From the NCBI GenBank assembly GCA_025358205.1, contig JANYKG010000002.1, positions 1-42,339 of the forward strand: a stretch of DNA of 42,339 nt, given 5' to 3'. The notes below the pieces were generated by a model. It had not been told where the DNA came from. It saw only the letters and a list, made by a program, of their open reading frames with translations, and searched no databases. Shown piece after piece: positions 14,941-23,409 of this stretch (its first letter is position 1; every line of letters starts with the position of its first letter). A program made the position numbers and the translations under genes. This stretch comes from Armatimonadota bacterium. Its GTDB lineage: Bacteria > Armatimonadota > UBA5829 > DTJY01.

Positions 14941-16542
14941 TTGTCCGAAAAGAGCGAAAAACCAGCGGATTCCCAGGACAGCTTGGATTCGCTATCGTTT
15001 ACATTGCCTGCTCAGGCCAGCGCCAGAGGAGTGATTGTCACTGATGCAGAGCACAGGGTCTGCTTTGTTGACCCCAGAGTTTGCGATCTGTTGGGAGTTG
15101 ATGCCGTGCAGATCATGGGGTTGACAGTTGCTGACTCGATGCCGGCGTTGCGTTTCAGGTTTGCCGATCCCAAGCAGTTTGATAGCCGTGCCGAGTGGAT
15201 GCTGAGCCATGCGGACGAGATAGCCGAGGATGTACTTGAACTGGCCGCTCCTGATGGCCGCGTTCTGCACTGCTACAGCGCTCCATTACTTGACGGTGAC
15301 GGCCATTCCACAGGACGTATTGACGTTTACAGCGACATCACGCGCAGACGGCATCTCGAGGAAATGAACGCGGGTCTTTACAGGCAAATTCGGTCTGCCT
15401 ATGAGGAGTTGAAGGCGACACAGGATCAGCTTCTGCAGTCCGAAAAACTTCGCGCTATTGGTGAAATTGCCGCCGGTGTCGCCCATGATTTCAACAACAC
15501 GCTGGGCATAATACTCGGCAACATCCAGCTTCTGCTTCGTACTGCCCAGGATGAGAAGACGCAGAACCGGCTTCGCGCCGTGGAGCAGGCCGCGCTAGAT
15601 GGAGCCGAGACCATCCGCCGCATCCAGGAGTTCACTCGTGTTCAGCCGGATGAAACCACAGCGCCGGTAGATCTGAGTGCGTTAGCAGAAACCGTGGTTG
15701 AGGTGATGAAGCCGAGTTGGCAGAATAGCGCACAGGCAAATGGTTGCAGGATTGACGTTGATCTGGAACTAGCCGCGGATGTCTACGCTGCGGGAATCGC
15801 CCCTGAGATCAGAGAAGTTTTGGCGAACGTGATACTGAACTCGGTTCAGGCCATGCCGACCGGCGGGAAGCTGAGCATTTCAACGGGCCATGATGAACCG
15901 ACTGTATGGATCAGGATAGCGGATACCGGCGCAGGCATGAGCGATGCCGTGAGGAACAGGGTGTTTGACCCGTTCTTCACCACGAAGGGTGTGGAAGGCT
16001 CCGGGCTGGGCATGAGCGTGGCATACGGCATCGTCAAGCGTCACAGAGGCAGGATCACCATAGAGAGTGCGGAGGGCGAGGGGACTGCCGTTACCATCTG
16101 GCTGCCGGTATCTCAGTCGGCGCCCGGCGAACAGCTTCCGTCCGCTCCGAAGTTAGAACGGGTTGGGTCCGTGAGCATACTGGTGGTTGACGATGAGGAG
16201 ATGTTCGGCAAGGTGCTGGCGGAGATGCTGACGGAACATGGTCATACTGTGCGCGCGGCGAACTGCGGATCTGAGGCGCTGGACATGTTTACGAAAGAGC
16301 ATTACGACCTGGTGTTCACCGATCTCGGCATGCCTGACATGTCGGGTTGGGAAGTGGCCGCAGCAATCAAGGAGTGCAGTCACGATACGCCGGTTGTGCT
16401 GCTGACGGGCTGGGGCGCGAAAGTGGACGAGGATCGCCTGTCATCGTCGAAGGTTGACCTTGTACTCTCCAAACCAGTGAAGATGGATGAACTACCGGCG
16501 ATAGTGGCTGCGGCGCTGGCCGGACGCAGAAGAAGGAAGTAA
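14941..16542 (+). CDS. Soluble hybrid histidine kinase: PAS, HisKA, HATPase, receiver
   Basis: The 533-residue protein begins at TTG 14941 with GGGGG upstream. Residues about 26-150 form a PAS sensor (RGVIVTDAEHRVCFVDPRVCDLLG). The phospho-acceptor H182 lies in AAGVAHDFNNTLGIILGN. ATP-binding boxes follow: NVILNSVQAMP, ADTGAGMSD and GSGLGMSVAYGI. The C-terminal receiver (about 410-530) has VVDDEE and phospho-acceptor D461 in FTDLGMPDMSG. No membrane helix is seen, so the signal is probably cytoplasmic. Eleven bases separate it from the NtrC-type regulator, its likely output. An attached receiver suggests a phosphorelay or feedback control. Homology to flagellar kinases such as FlrB is contextual only. 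Confidence 0.93.
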   Translation: MSEKSEKPADSQDSLDSLSFTLPAQASARGVIVTDAEHRVCFVDPRVCDLLGVDAVQIMGLTVADSMPALRFRFADPKQFDSRAEWMLSHADEIAEDVLELAAPDGRVLHCYSAPLLDGDGHSTGRIDVYSDITRRRHLEEMNAGLYRQIRSAYEELKATQDQLLQSEKLRAIGEIAAGVAHDFNNTLGIILGNIQLLLRTAQDEKTQNRLRAVEQAALDGAETIRRIQEFTRVQPDETTAPVDLSALAETVVEVMKPSWQNSAQANGCRIDVDLELAADVYAAGIAPEIREVLANVILNSVQAMPTGGKLSISTGHDEPTVWIRIADTGAGMSDAVRNRVFDPFFTTKGVEGSGLGMSVAYGIVKRHRGRITIESAEGEGTAVTIWLPVSQSAPGEQLPSAPKLERVGSVSILVVDDEEMFGKVLAEMLTEHGHTVRAANCGSEALDMFTKEHYDLVFTDLGMPDMSGWEVAAAIKECSHDTPVVLLTGWGAKVDEDRLSSSKVDLVLSKPVKMDELPAIVAAALAGRRRRK

Positions 16543-16552
16543 GACGGATACG

Positions 16553-17950
16553 ATGGCAAAACGCATCTTAATCATAGACGACGAAGAAGGCATTCGGGCG
16601 GTGCTCGCTGATCTGTTCACTGATCTTGGGTATGAGGTCGAGCAGGCATCGGACGGCCGAGTCGGACTGAAGACGGCGGTCAGCGGCGACTACGACCTGG
16701 TGCTGTGCGACCTCAGCCTGCCGCACATGGACGGGCTGGCGGTGCTTCGCGATCTCAAGGAACACAAGCCGGGAATCGCCGTCGTCATGATCACCGGCTA
16801 TGCGTCAATGCAGAGCGCGATTGAGGCGATGAAGCTCGGCGCGTATGACTACGTGACAAAGCCTTTCGACCTCAACGAAGTCCAGATGATCGCTGAGCGC
16901 GCGCTTGAACACGACCGCATCATGGACGAGAACAAGTACCTGAAGAACCAGCTCAAAATTCATCACAATTTCGAGAACATCATCGGCTCGAACCCTCAGA
17001 TACAGGAGGCGTACAGGCTGGCCGCGCAGGTGGCGGAGAGCAACGCGTCCGTGCTCATACTGGGCGAGACCGGCACCGGCAAGGAGTACCTGGCGCGGGC
17101 GATCCACTACCAGAGTCCGAGGGCCGGTCAGCCGTTTGTGAAAGTTAGTTGTGTTGCGCTGCCGGAGTCGCTCTTGGAGAGTGAGCTTTTCGGCCACGAG
17201 AAGGGCGCGTTCACCAACGCAGTGGCCCGCCGCATCGGGCGGTTTGAGTCTGCGGACGGCGGCACTCTGTTTCTTGACGAGATAGGCGATATCACTCAGG
17301 CCACGCAGTTGAAGCTTCTGCGCGTGCTGCAGGAGAAGCAGTTCGAGCGGGTAGGGGGCAGCGATACCATCACGGTTGACGTTCGGATTGTGGCGGCGAC
17401 GAACAAGGACATGAAGAAGGCGATTGCGGAAGGTGAGTTTCGTGATGACCTGTATTATCGCCTGAATGTCATCACTATCAACCTGCCCGCGCTCAGGGAT
17501 CGCAAAGAGGACATACCGGAGCTGGCCGTACACTTCATTCGGAAGTACAGCAAGGAGAACCACAAGGAGATAGATGGAATCGTCCCCGAAGCGCTGGCTC
17601 TGCTACAGGACTACTCCTGGCCGGGTAACATCCGGGAACTCGAAAACTGCATACACCGAGCGGTTGTCTTCTGTAACGGTCGGCGATTGTTGCCCCAGCA
17701 TATCCAGCTTGGTGAGGAAACCGCCCCGGAGATAACGGAAAAAGGTGTGGCTACCGGTCCTAGATCACTCGCTGATGTCGAGCGCGATCACATCGAAATC
17801 ACGCTCAAAGAGTGCGGCTGGAACCAGACAAAAGCCGCGCAAACCCTCGGAATTGACCGCAAAACCCTTCGCAATAAAATCAGGGAATACGGGCTTGGCA
17901 CGGAAATTGCTGTGCTTGACCCTGATGATACAGCGAAACCCCTCCGATAA
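16553..17950 (+). CDS. NtrC-family sigma-54 activator (response regulator), GAFTNA variant
   Basis: The 465-residue protein has the complete NtrC architecture. The receiver at 1-120 has acidic residues D9/D10 and phospho-acceptor D53. The AAA+ domain at about 140-375 has Walker A GETGTGKE (K177), Walker [12 protein letters not shown] and R-finger region [12 protein letters not shown] Fis-type helix-turn-helix lies at about 408-447 ([20 protein letters not shown]). The sigma-54 contact loop at 218-223 reads GAFTNA instead of the usual GAFTGA. It should use ATP to open sigma-54 promoters, four of which are in this window. The last 20 codons contain the sigma-54 promoter for the next genes. Its position beside two kinases, rpoN and flagellar genes makes it the likely flagellar master activator (FlrC/FleQ-like role, inferred). 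Confidence 0.95.
   Translation: MAKRILIIDDEEGIRAVLADLFTDLGYEVEQASDGRVGLKTAVSGDYDLVLCDLSLPHMDGLAVLRDLKEHKPGIAVVMITGYASMQSAIEAMKLGAYDYVTKPFDLNEVQMIAERALEHDRIMDENKYLKNQLKIHHNFENIIGSNPQIQEAYRLAAQVAESNASVLILGETGTGKEYLARAIHYQSPRAGQPFVKVSCVALPESLLESELFGHEKGAFTNAVARRIGRFESADGGTLFLDEIGDITQATQLKLLRVLQEKQFERVGGSDTITVDVRIVAATNKDMKKAIAEGEFRDDLYYRLNVITINLPALRDRKEDIPELAVHFIRKYSKENHKEIDGIVPEALALLQDYSWPGNIRELENCIHRAVVFCNGRRLLPQHIQLGEETAPEITEKGVATGPRSLADVERDHIEITLKECGWNQTKAAQTLGIDRKTLRNKIREYGLGTEIAVLDPDDTAKPLR
17896..17911 (+). promoter_or_regulatory. Sigma-54 promoter P1 (inside the 3' end of the activator gene)
   Basis: TGGCACG-GAAA-TTGCT has GG at 17897-17898 and GC at 17909-17910, with exactly ten bases between, matching the -24/-12 consensus. 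The predicted transcription start is near 17922. It would serve the second kinase, the lone receiver and rpoN, giving sigma-54 autoregulation. It lies within the codons for the last part of the activator. Confidence 0.85.
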
Positions 17951-17978
17951 TCTTAGTGGCTACCGGAATGAGGGCCTT

Positions 17979-18776
17979 TTGAGTTGCTCAGGAACCAAGC
18001 GCGGTCGCAAGCCGAGTAAGGCGAAAGAGAAACCGAAGGCCGAGATGGAAACCGTAGCTGCCGAACGCCTGGAAGCGGCGGGAAGGCTAGCCGGGTGGAT
18101 CGCCCACCAGATCAACAATCCTCTGGGTGCGATCTCCGGCAATGCCCAACTGCTCGCAAGGCGGCTCCAACGAGACATCGGCGATCCCGACACGCTCCGA
18201 GTTTATCTCGGGTATCTGGAAGCGATTCAGAGTCACACGGAACGATGCGCACGCATCACCGGCGAAGCTCTGAACTTCACCAGACCCGGTGACCCGGAAC
18301 TGCGCAAAGTGGATTTGTCCGAGGCCGTGATGGAGGCCGCTGACCTGGTTCGGTATGCTTACCCGAACAGTCGTATCATGCTGGCGCTGGACAATGAGCG
18401 CGGCATACCCGAGGTGAAGGCAGACAGAGAATGGCTCACCAGGGTGGCGTTTGAGATACTCTCGAATGCAGCGGCTGTTTCAGAGGATAGGCCGATAAGC
18501 GTACACATCTGCGCAGGCCTTTCCGATGTAAGGGTTCGGATTTCCGATTCCGGTCCCGGGATCGCGGAAGACGTGCTTCCCAGAGTCTTCGATCCTTTCT
18601 TCTCGACGCGCGATGAGGCCAGAGGAATGGGCCTGACGGTCAGTCTGGAGATGACGCGCAAGATGGGCGGAAGCCTGAAAGTTGAGAGAAAGAAGGAAGG
18701 CGGATGCACCTTCACAGCGGCGTTCCCGTTATGGGGGCAAAGGGCTAGTGACTGCACAGATTCTGGTAGTGGATGA
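17979..18776 (+). CDS. Small soluble histidine kinase (HisKA plus HATPase)
   Basis: The frame is open from 17745, but the part before about 17922 lies upstream of the predicted transcript start. TTG 17979 is my choice, with GAGGG close ahead at only four bases, so the start is uncertain. The resulting protein is about 265 residues. After a basic N-terminus comes the phospho-acceptor motif GWIAHQINNPLGAISGN (H43 from this start). HATPase boxes follow: EILSNAAAVS, ISDSGPGIAED and GMGLTVSLEMTR. There is no sensor domain and no membrane helix, so the input is unclear. It overlaps the next receiver gene by 29 bp. It probably phosphorylates that receiver or the adjacent NtrC-type activator. Confidence 0.88.
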   Translation: MSCSGTKRGRKPSKAKEKPKAEMETVAAERLEAAGRLAGWIAHQINNPLGAISGNAQLLARRLQRDIGDPDTLRVYLGYLEAIQSHTERCARITGEALNFTRPGDPELRKVDLSEAVMEAADLVRYAYPNSRIMLALDNERGIPEVKADREWLTRVAFEILSNAAAVSEDRPISVHICAGLSDVRVRISDSGPGIAEDVLPRVFDPFFSTRDEARGMGLTVSLEMTRKMGGSLKVERKKEGGCTFTAAFPLWGQRASDCTDSGSG

Positions 18777-19137
18777 CGAAAAGGGACTGACCGACGTTTT
18801 GGCCGATCTCCTCGAATCCGAGGGATACGAGGTGGATGTATGCCATGACGCGGTTTCCGCCCGTGAGAAACTTGCCGCAAAGCGATTCGATGCGGCAATG
18901 CTCGATGTCTTCCTCTCCAACTCTCCGGCAGGTCTTGATCTGGCGAACCTCATTTTCGCCGAGCATCCCACCACCGGGGTGATCATCATGACCGGATACG
19001 CCGACCGAGCCGATGTAAACCTCGCGTGCAGCAACGGTGCGTTCACCTGCATTGACAAGCCTTTCAACCTCGACGATGTTATAAAAGCGCTGGACCTGGC
19101 GCTCACTACCAACGCAGATTCGGACGGGGAGAACTAA
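18748..19137 (+). CDS. Single-domain response regulator (receiver only)
   Basis: GTG 18748 follows AAAGGG closely and gives a 129-residue protein that starts directly at the receiver fold (MTAQILVVDDEKG). The phospho-acceptor is D53 (AAMLDVFLS), with acidic pocket D9/D10, a conserved Thr in IIMTGYA, and Lys in CIDKPFN. There is no output domain, so it should act as a phosphate shuttle, sink or protein-binding switch. It overlaps the upstream kinase by 29 bp and is separated from rpoN by one base, which argues for one transcript. Its role in the sigma-54 circuit is inferred from context. Confidence 0.92.
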   Translation: MTAQILVVDDEKGLTDVLADLLESEGYEVDVCHDAVSAREKLAAKRFDAAMLDVFLSNSPAGLDLANLIFAEHPTTGVIIMTGYADRADVNLACSNGAFTCIDKPFNLDDVIKALDLALTTNADSDGEN

Positions 19138-19138
19138 G

Positions 19139-20560
19139 ATGGCTATGCACGTAGGCGCTGGGCAAAGACAGCATCAAAACGCCGGGATGGTCCCGGATCA
19201 CTTTCTTGGCAAGAACATCCTCAAAATGGGCATGCAAGACCTGCAGCAATTTGTGCAGGAGCAGCTTGCCGAAAACCCCGCGCTGGTTATGTCCGATGAC
19301 GCGGCGATGTGCCCGGTCTGCGGCGGCGCGTTGATGGGCGGATTCTGTCCCACTTGCGGCTCCGAAACCCTGACCGTTGAAGCGGATGTCACCGACAACT
19401 CGGATGACTGGGACGAAGAAATGTACACCGCTCCCGCCGATGATGAAATCTGCGAGGCTATCAACTTCGTGGCGGCCCCGTCCTCACTGACCGAATACCT
19501 GATGGAACAGATCAGCACAGTGGCGGACGGCGAGACGAGGCGTATTGCCGAGTTCCTGATCGCCAGCCTGGATGAAGACGGCTACATTCGCGAGCCGCTG
19601 ATCGAGATTGCCTCTGAGTTTCAGATGAGCGTCCCTCAGATCGAGGAAGTTCTGAGAGTGGTTCAGTCGCTGGAGCCTGCCGGGGTGGGCGCGCGCGACC
19701 TTCGCGAATGCCTTTCACTGCAGATCGCGCAGATTGACGACGACTCGGACGATAAGCAGCTTGCCGAGATAATCCTGCGTGAGCACTGGGAGGCCGTCGA
19801 GCGCATGAGACTGGACAACCTCGCCGGAGCGCTGGGCGTAGAGGCAGAGAACATCACGGATGCCCTCGCGTTCATCAAGGAGAACCTGACGCCCCATCCC
19901 GCTGATTCGTTCCGCGATGCCTGGGAGAAGCTGGCGCCGAAGCGTGAGGCCAGGTGCGTGCCTGACGTCCTCGTGCGCAGCACGGACACGGGACTGAATG
20001 CCGAGATACTTGATCCTGTCACCGGGCAGGCTGCACTGGATGAGGCGTACAGCAGCCTCTACGCGGAGATGCAGAAGCGGCTCGGTGGTTTCACCGAAGA
20101 GGAGAGAACGCACATCCGCGAGTGCGTACAAGGCGCGCGAGTGCTCATCGAATCGCTTGAGTTTAGAAAGTCCACTCTACGGCGCGTGGTTGATGCCATC
20201 GTGGCGGAGCAGACCGGCTTCATCGTGAATGGTTCCTCATATCTGCGGCCCCTGACCCGGAAGCACCTGGCCGACAAGCTGGGCGTGCATGAATCCACCG
20301 TGTGCCGCGCCACTACCGACAAGAACATGCAGCTTCCGACAGGCGAAGTCATACCCTTCGACATTTTCTTCGATTCCGCGCTGCCCGTTAAGGAATTGGT
20401 CAGAAAACTGGCATCCGAAAGACCGAACGGCAAGGCTATGAGCGACAACGAGATCGCCAAGCGTTTGAAAGATATGGGCTTTGAGATCGCCAGACGCACG
20501 GTTGCCAAGTACAGAGCGCAGCTTAGAGTGCTTTCGCAGGACTATCGTCTGGCAGCTTAG
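19139..20560 (+). CDS. rpoN: RNA polymerase sigma-54 factor with N-terminal zinc-ribbon insert
   Basis: The 473-residue sigma-54 is recognised by region I (ILKMGMQDLQQFVQEQLAENPAL, 27-49), the core-binding middle, the helix-turn-helix (LADKLGVHESTVCRAT) and the RpoN box ARRTVAKYR at 451-459, which reads the -24 element. Between region I and the core lies an extra zinc ribbon, CPVCGG...CPTCGS (C58, C61, C70, C73), followed by an acidic stretch. I know of no such module in standard RpoN. The start ATG 19139 is one base after the receiver gene, with GGGGAG eight bases ahead. It needs an AAA+ activator to open DNA, supplied by the NtrC-type protein at 16553-17950. The flagellar promoters P2-P4 match its recognition sequence. 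Confidence 0.96.
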   Translation: MAMHVGAGQRQHQNAGMVPDHFLGKNILKMGMQDLQQFVQEQLAENPALVMSDDAAMCPVCGGALMGGFCPTCGSETLTVEADVTDNSDDWDEEMYTAPADDEICEAINFVAAPSSLTEYLMEQISTVADGETRRIAEFLIASLDEDGYIREPLIEIASEFQMSVPQIEEVLRVVQSLEPAGVGARDLRECLSLQIAQIDDDSDDKQLAEIILREHWEAVERMRLDNLAGALGVEAENITDALAFIKENLTPHPADSFRDAWEKLAPKREARCVPDVLVRSTDTGLNAEILDPVTGQAALDEAYSSLYAEMQKRLGGFTEEERTHIRECVQGARVLIESLEFRKSTLRRVVDAIVAEQTGFIVNGSSYLRPLTRKHLADKLGVHESTVCRATTDKNMQLPTGEVIPFDIFFDSALPVKELVRKLASERPNGKAMSDNEIAKRLKDMGFEIARRTVAKYRAQLRVLSQDYRLAA

Positions 20561-20601
20561 TGCGCCCGCCGAGAGTCACCTCTGCTTTCACCACACCCAC
20601 C

Positions 20602-20617
20602 TGGCACGGGAATTGCT
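20602..20617 (+). promoter_or_regulatory. Sigma-54 promoter P2, upstream of flgB
   Basis: TGGCACG-GGAA-TTGCT has GG at 20603-20604 and GC at 20615-20616, spaced by ten bases. It sits between rpoN and flgB, with a predicted start near 20628, about 25 bases before the flgB codon. It should drive flgB through at least fliK. Confidence 0.93.
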
Positions 20618-20652
20618 GTATAGCCTGTGCTTGCCATTGGAGGTTGATGAAA

Positions 20653-21033
20653 ATGGTAGATTATCTTAATGACTTAACGTCGGTCGTGCTGGCCAAGTCG
20701 CTTGATGCGGCGGGTGCGCGGCACAAAGTAATAGCGGATAACATCGCCAATGTAGAGACGCCCGGTTTCACCCGGTCAAAGGTCAGCTTCGACGAGCAGT
20801 TGAAGTCGGCTCTTGCGTCCGGCGATGACGATAGTACGAAGGACAGAGTCTCTGAAATGGAGCCGGAAGTGGAGCTGGACGAAGCCTCTCCCCGTGGTCC
20901 TAATGGCAACAATGTGAACATTGACATCGAGATGGCAGAATTGAATAAGAACAACCTGCAGTACGATAGCCTGGTCCAACTGCTCAATCTGAGGGGCAGC
21001 ATGATCAAGATCGCGATCAGGGAAGGTAGATAG
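20653..21033 (+). CDS. flgB: Flagellar proximal rod protein FlgB
   Basis: ATG 20653 has GGAGG nine bases ahead. A second ATG six bases upstream is too close to that site, and earlier codons lie before the promoter start. The 126-residue protein has the FlgB rod signature: an N-terminal helix (LAKSLDAAGARHKVIADNIANVETPGFTRSKVSFDEQL) and a C-terminal amphipathic helix (NVNIDIEMAELNKNNLQYDSLVQLLNLRGSMIK). Both helices pack in the axial rod core after export by the flagellar type III apparatus. It opens the flagellar run, two bases before flgC, in the usual flgB-flgC-fliE order. Confidence 0.97.
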   Translation: MVDYLNDLTSVVLAKSLDAAGARHKVIADNIANVETPGFTRSKVSFDEQLKSALASGDDDSTKDRVSEMEPEVELDEASPRGPNGNNVNIDIEMAELNKNNLQYDSLVQLLNLRGSMIKIAIREGR

Positions 21034-21035
21034 AG

Positions 21036-21446
21036 ATGGGTAATTTTTCCTCCATTGACATAAGCGCGTCGGGACTTTATGCCCAGCGTATGCGCATGGA
21101 CGTGATTGCGAATAACATCGCAAACGCCACCACCACACGCACGGATAAGGGTGGGCCGTACCGCAAGCAGGAAGTGATTTTCCAGGCTCATTCCGGCAAA
21201 CTCGACGGCGCGAACGGCGGCGTGGAAGTAGCCGGGGTGGTGGAAAGCCCGGAGCCGTCGAAGATGGTCTACGATCCATCCAGCCCGGATGCCGGACCAG
21301 ACGGCATGGTGGCAATGCCGAATGTGAATGTGGTCGAGGAGATGGTGGATATGATCACCGCGACCAGGGCTTACGAGGCGAATGTGCAGGCAATAACCGC
21401 TTCGCGCAGCATGAGCACAAAAGCTCTGGAGCTTGGCAGGGTTTAA
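21036..21446 (+). CDS. flgC: Flagellar proximal rod protein FlgC
   Basis: The 136-residue protein has the rod/hook N-terminal motif (SSIDISASGLYAQRMRMDVIANNIANATTTRT) followed by GPYRKQEVIF. The C-terminal helix NVVEEMVDMITATRAYEANVQAITASRSM is diagnostic of FlgC. It is exported and polymerises into the proximal rod with FlgB, FlgF and FliE. It lies two bases after flgB and 14 before fliE, clearly in one operon. Confidence 0.98.
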   Translation: MGNFSSIDISASGLYAQRMRMDVIANNIANATTTRTDKGGPYRKQEVIFQAHSGKLDGANGGVEVAGVVESPEPSKMVYDPSSPDAGPDGMVAMPNVNVVEEMVDMITATRAYEANVQAITASRSMSTKALELGRV

Positions 21447-21460
21447 GGAGATTATTCGCT

Positions 21461-21754
21461 ATGAAAATTGACGGCATAGGCGGCCAACTAAACGCACCGC
21501 AGATAGGCGGAACCAAGGCTGAGGGTGTAGGCGGAAGCTCATTCGGCGACACCATGAAGAAGGCTATCACGGATGTGAACGACCTGCAGACCTCGGCTGA
21601 CCAGATGGCGACGAAACTGGCGTCCGGTGATGCAGTTGAGATCCATCAGGCAATGATAGCCATGCAGAAGGCCAGCACTGCGCTGCAGTTCACATTGGCG
21701 ATTCGGAACAAGATCATTGATGCGTACCACGAGGTCATGCGCACGTCGGTCTAG
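21461..21754 (+). CDS. fliE: Flagellar MS-ring/rod junction protein FliE
   Basis: The 97-residue protein has the FliE C-terminal signature (SGDAVEIHQAMIAMQKASTALQFTLAIRNKIIDAYHEVMRTSV), preceded by a glycine-rich N-terminus (GIGGQLNAPQIGGTKAEGVGGSSFGDTMKKAI). FliE links the MS-ring to the rod and is the first rod substrate. GGAG upstream of ATG 21461 is well spaced. A 62-bp gap separates it from fliF. Confidence 0.97.
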   Translation: MKIDGIGGQLNAPQIGGTKAEGVGGSSFGDTMKKAITDVNDLQTSADQMATKLASGDAVEIHQAMIAMQKASTALQFTLAIRNKIIDAYHEVMRTSV

Positions 21755-21816
21755 GTGGTACTTGCACCGGCGAACTAGCAGATAGCAGACACTGAGAGTA
21801 AGAGAGGACAGGATAG

Positions 21817-23400
21817 ATGGAGCAGAAACTCGGACCATTGCAGGCGTTGGCGAGATTTTGGGGCACACTGAACAACACACAAAAGTTCGTAAGTGCAGCC
21901 TTTTTGTCTGTCAGCATCGTTCTGCTCGGTATTGTATCGGTAGTGGCATCCAAGCCGAAGATGGAAGTTCTGTTTTCGGGGCTTCAGTCAAACGATGCCG
22001 GCGCAATTATAGCCAAGCTTCAGGAGCAGAAGGTGCCCTATGAAGTAGACGGCACGGTCATCAAAGTTCCTACCAAGAATGTGTATGAGACACGTATGCA
22101 GCTTGCCAGTCAGGGGTTGCCCGCAGGTGGGAATGTCGGATTTGAACTCTTTGACAAGAATAGTTTTGGCATGACGGAGTTCTCTCAGAAAGTTACTTAT
22201 CAGCGCGCCTTGCAGGGCGAACTGGAGCGTACGATTTCGCAGATCAACGGTGTAGATCAGGCCAGAGTTTCCATGGCGGTCCCTGAGAAGAGCGTGTTTA
22301 CAGAGAACCAGACGGAGACGACCGCATCCGTGCTTCTGAAGTTGAAGCCCGGCATGGAACTGAGCGCGGATCAAGTTGGCGGTGTGGTACATCTGGTATC
22401 GTCTGCTGTGGAAGGGTTGAAAGCGAACCAGGTGACTGTGGTTGACACTAACGGCAATCTTCTGTCAGAAGCCGGAGACGACGGCACAGGTCTCGACGCT
22501 CGCATGAGTTCCACTAAACTGAAGCTGAAGCGCCAAGTGGAACAGCAGATAGCGAAGGATATAGACACCATGCTGGCCCGCGTGCTTGGTCCTAACAAAG
22601 CCGTTGTGCGGGTGAATGCAAAGATGAATTTTGACCGACGCGAGACCAGCAGCGAGACCTTCTCGCCTGGCGGAGCGAACACCGGTGTACTCACCAGTGA
22701 GCAGAAAACGCAGGAAAGCTACGGAAACGGGAATGCCGGTGCAGTCGCGCCCGCAGCTACAGGCGGCCCAGCGGGCATCGCAAGCACACTTCCCGGAGCG
22801 CAGGCGAATACCGCATCGGGCGGTAAGAACAACTATCTGAGAACTGAAAGCACTGCCAAATATGAGGTTTCCAAGACCACGGAGCGCGTGGTTAAGGCTC
22901 CCGGTGAAATAGAGGAGTTGTCGGTGGCGGTCATGGTGGACGGCAAGGTAGATGCGGCAACTCTTCCCGCCATCAAGAATACGGTATCCGCAGCGTGCGG
23001 CATAGGTCTTGATCCTGCACGCAAGGATCGGATAGTTGTGGAAAGCGTGCAGTTTGATACCTCGGCGACGCAGGGTCAGGAAAAAGAGATGGCTGCTCTT
23101 GCCGCCAAAGCGATGTACATGTCAGTCGGGAAGACGGTTGGCGCGATTCTGCTGCTGTTCATATTCCTGTTCTTCCTGAAGACCATACTCAAACAGGTGA
23201 ACATCTCGATTCCGGTGCCGCAGCAGCCTGTGCTGGTGCAGGACTATGGGATATCCGCTCCATCGCAAATGCAGTCTCAGCCTCAGCAGCGGCCTGTGGT
23301 TGAGGAAATAATGGAGACTGCCACACCGGTTCCCACTATAGGCGAAGTGCCGCCCGAAGAGGTGGCTCAAGTACTGAGAAAGTGGATGTCGGAAAGCTAG
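21817..23400 (+). CDS. fliF: Flagellar MS-ring protein FliF
   Basis: The 527-residue protein has TM1 at about 24-45 and TM2 at about 440-458, enclosing the large periplasmic ring-building region. This region includes EVLFSGLQSNDAGAII, GNVGFELFDKNSFGMTEFSQKVTYQRALQGELERTI and the conserved RVSMAVPEKSVF. A Gly/Ala-rich loop at about 305-335 interrupts the periplasmic part, as is common. The C-terminal tail PPEEVAQVLRKWMSES is the FliG-binding helix. FliF forms the inner-membrane ring that houses the export gate. The FliG gene follows after nine bases. Confidence 0.98.
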   Translation: MEQKLGPLQALARFWGTLNNTQKFVSAAFLSVSIVLLGIVSVVASKPKMEVLFSGLQSNDAGAIIAKLQEQKVPYEVDGTVIKVPTKNVYETRMQLASQGLPAGGNVGFELFDKNSFGMTEFSQKVTYQRALQGELERTISQINGVDQARVSMAVPEKSVFTENQTETTASVLLKLKPGMELSADQVGGVVHLVSSAVEGLKANQVTVVDTNGNLLSEAGDDGTGLDARMSSTKLKLKRQVEQQIAKDIDTMLARVLGPNKAVVRVNAKMNFDRRETSSETFSPGGANTGVLTSEQKTQESYGNGNAGAVAPAATGGPAGIASTLPGAQANTASGGKNNYLRTESTAKYEVSKTTERVVKAPGEIEELSVAVMVDGKVDAATLPAIKNTVSAACGIGLDPARKDRIVVESVQFDTSATQGQEKEMAALAAKAMYMSVGKTVGAILLLFIFLFFLKTILKQVNISIPVPQQPVLVQDYGISAPSQMQSQPQQRPVVEEIMETATPVPTIGEVPPEEVAQVLRKWMSES

Positions 23401-23409
23401 GGTTGAACC

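Noticed and set aside
17745-17978. N-terminal extension of the second histidine kinase overlapping the activator gene
   Set aside because: It is antiphase shadow of the activator C-terminus and lies mostly upstream of the predicted P1 transcript start.
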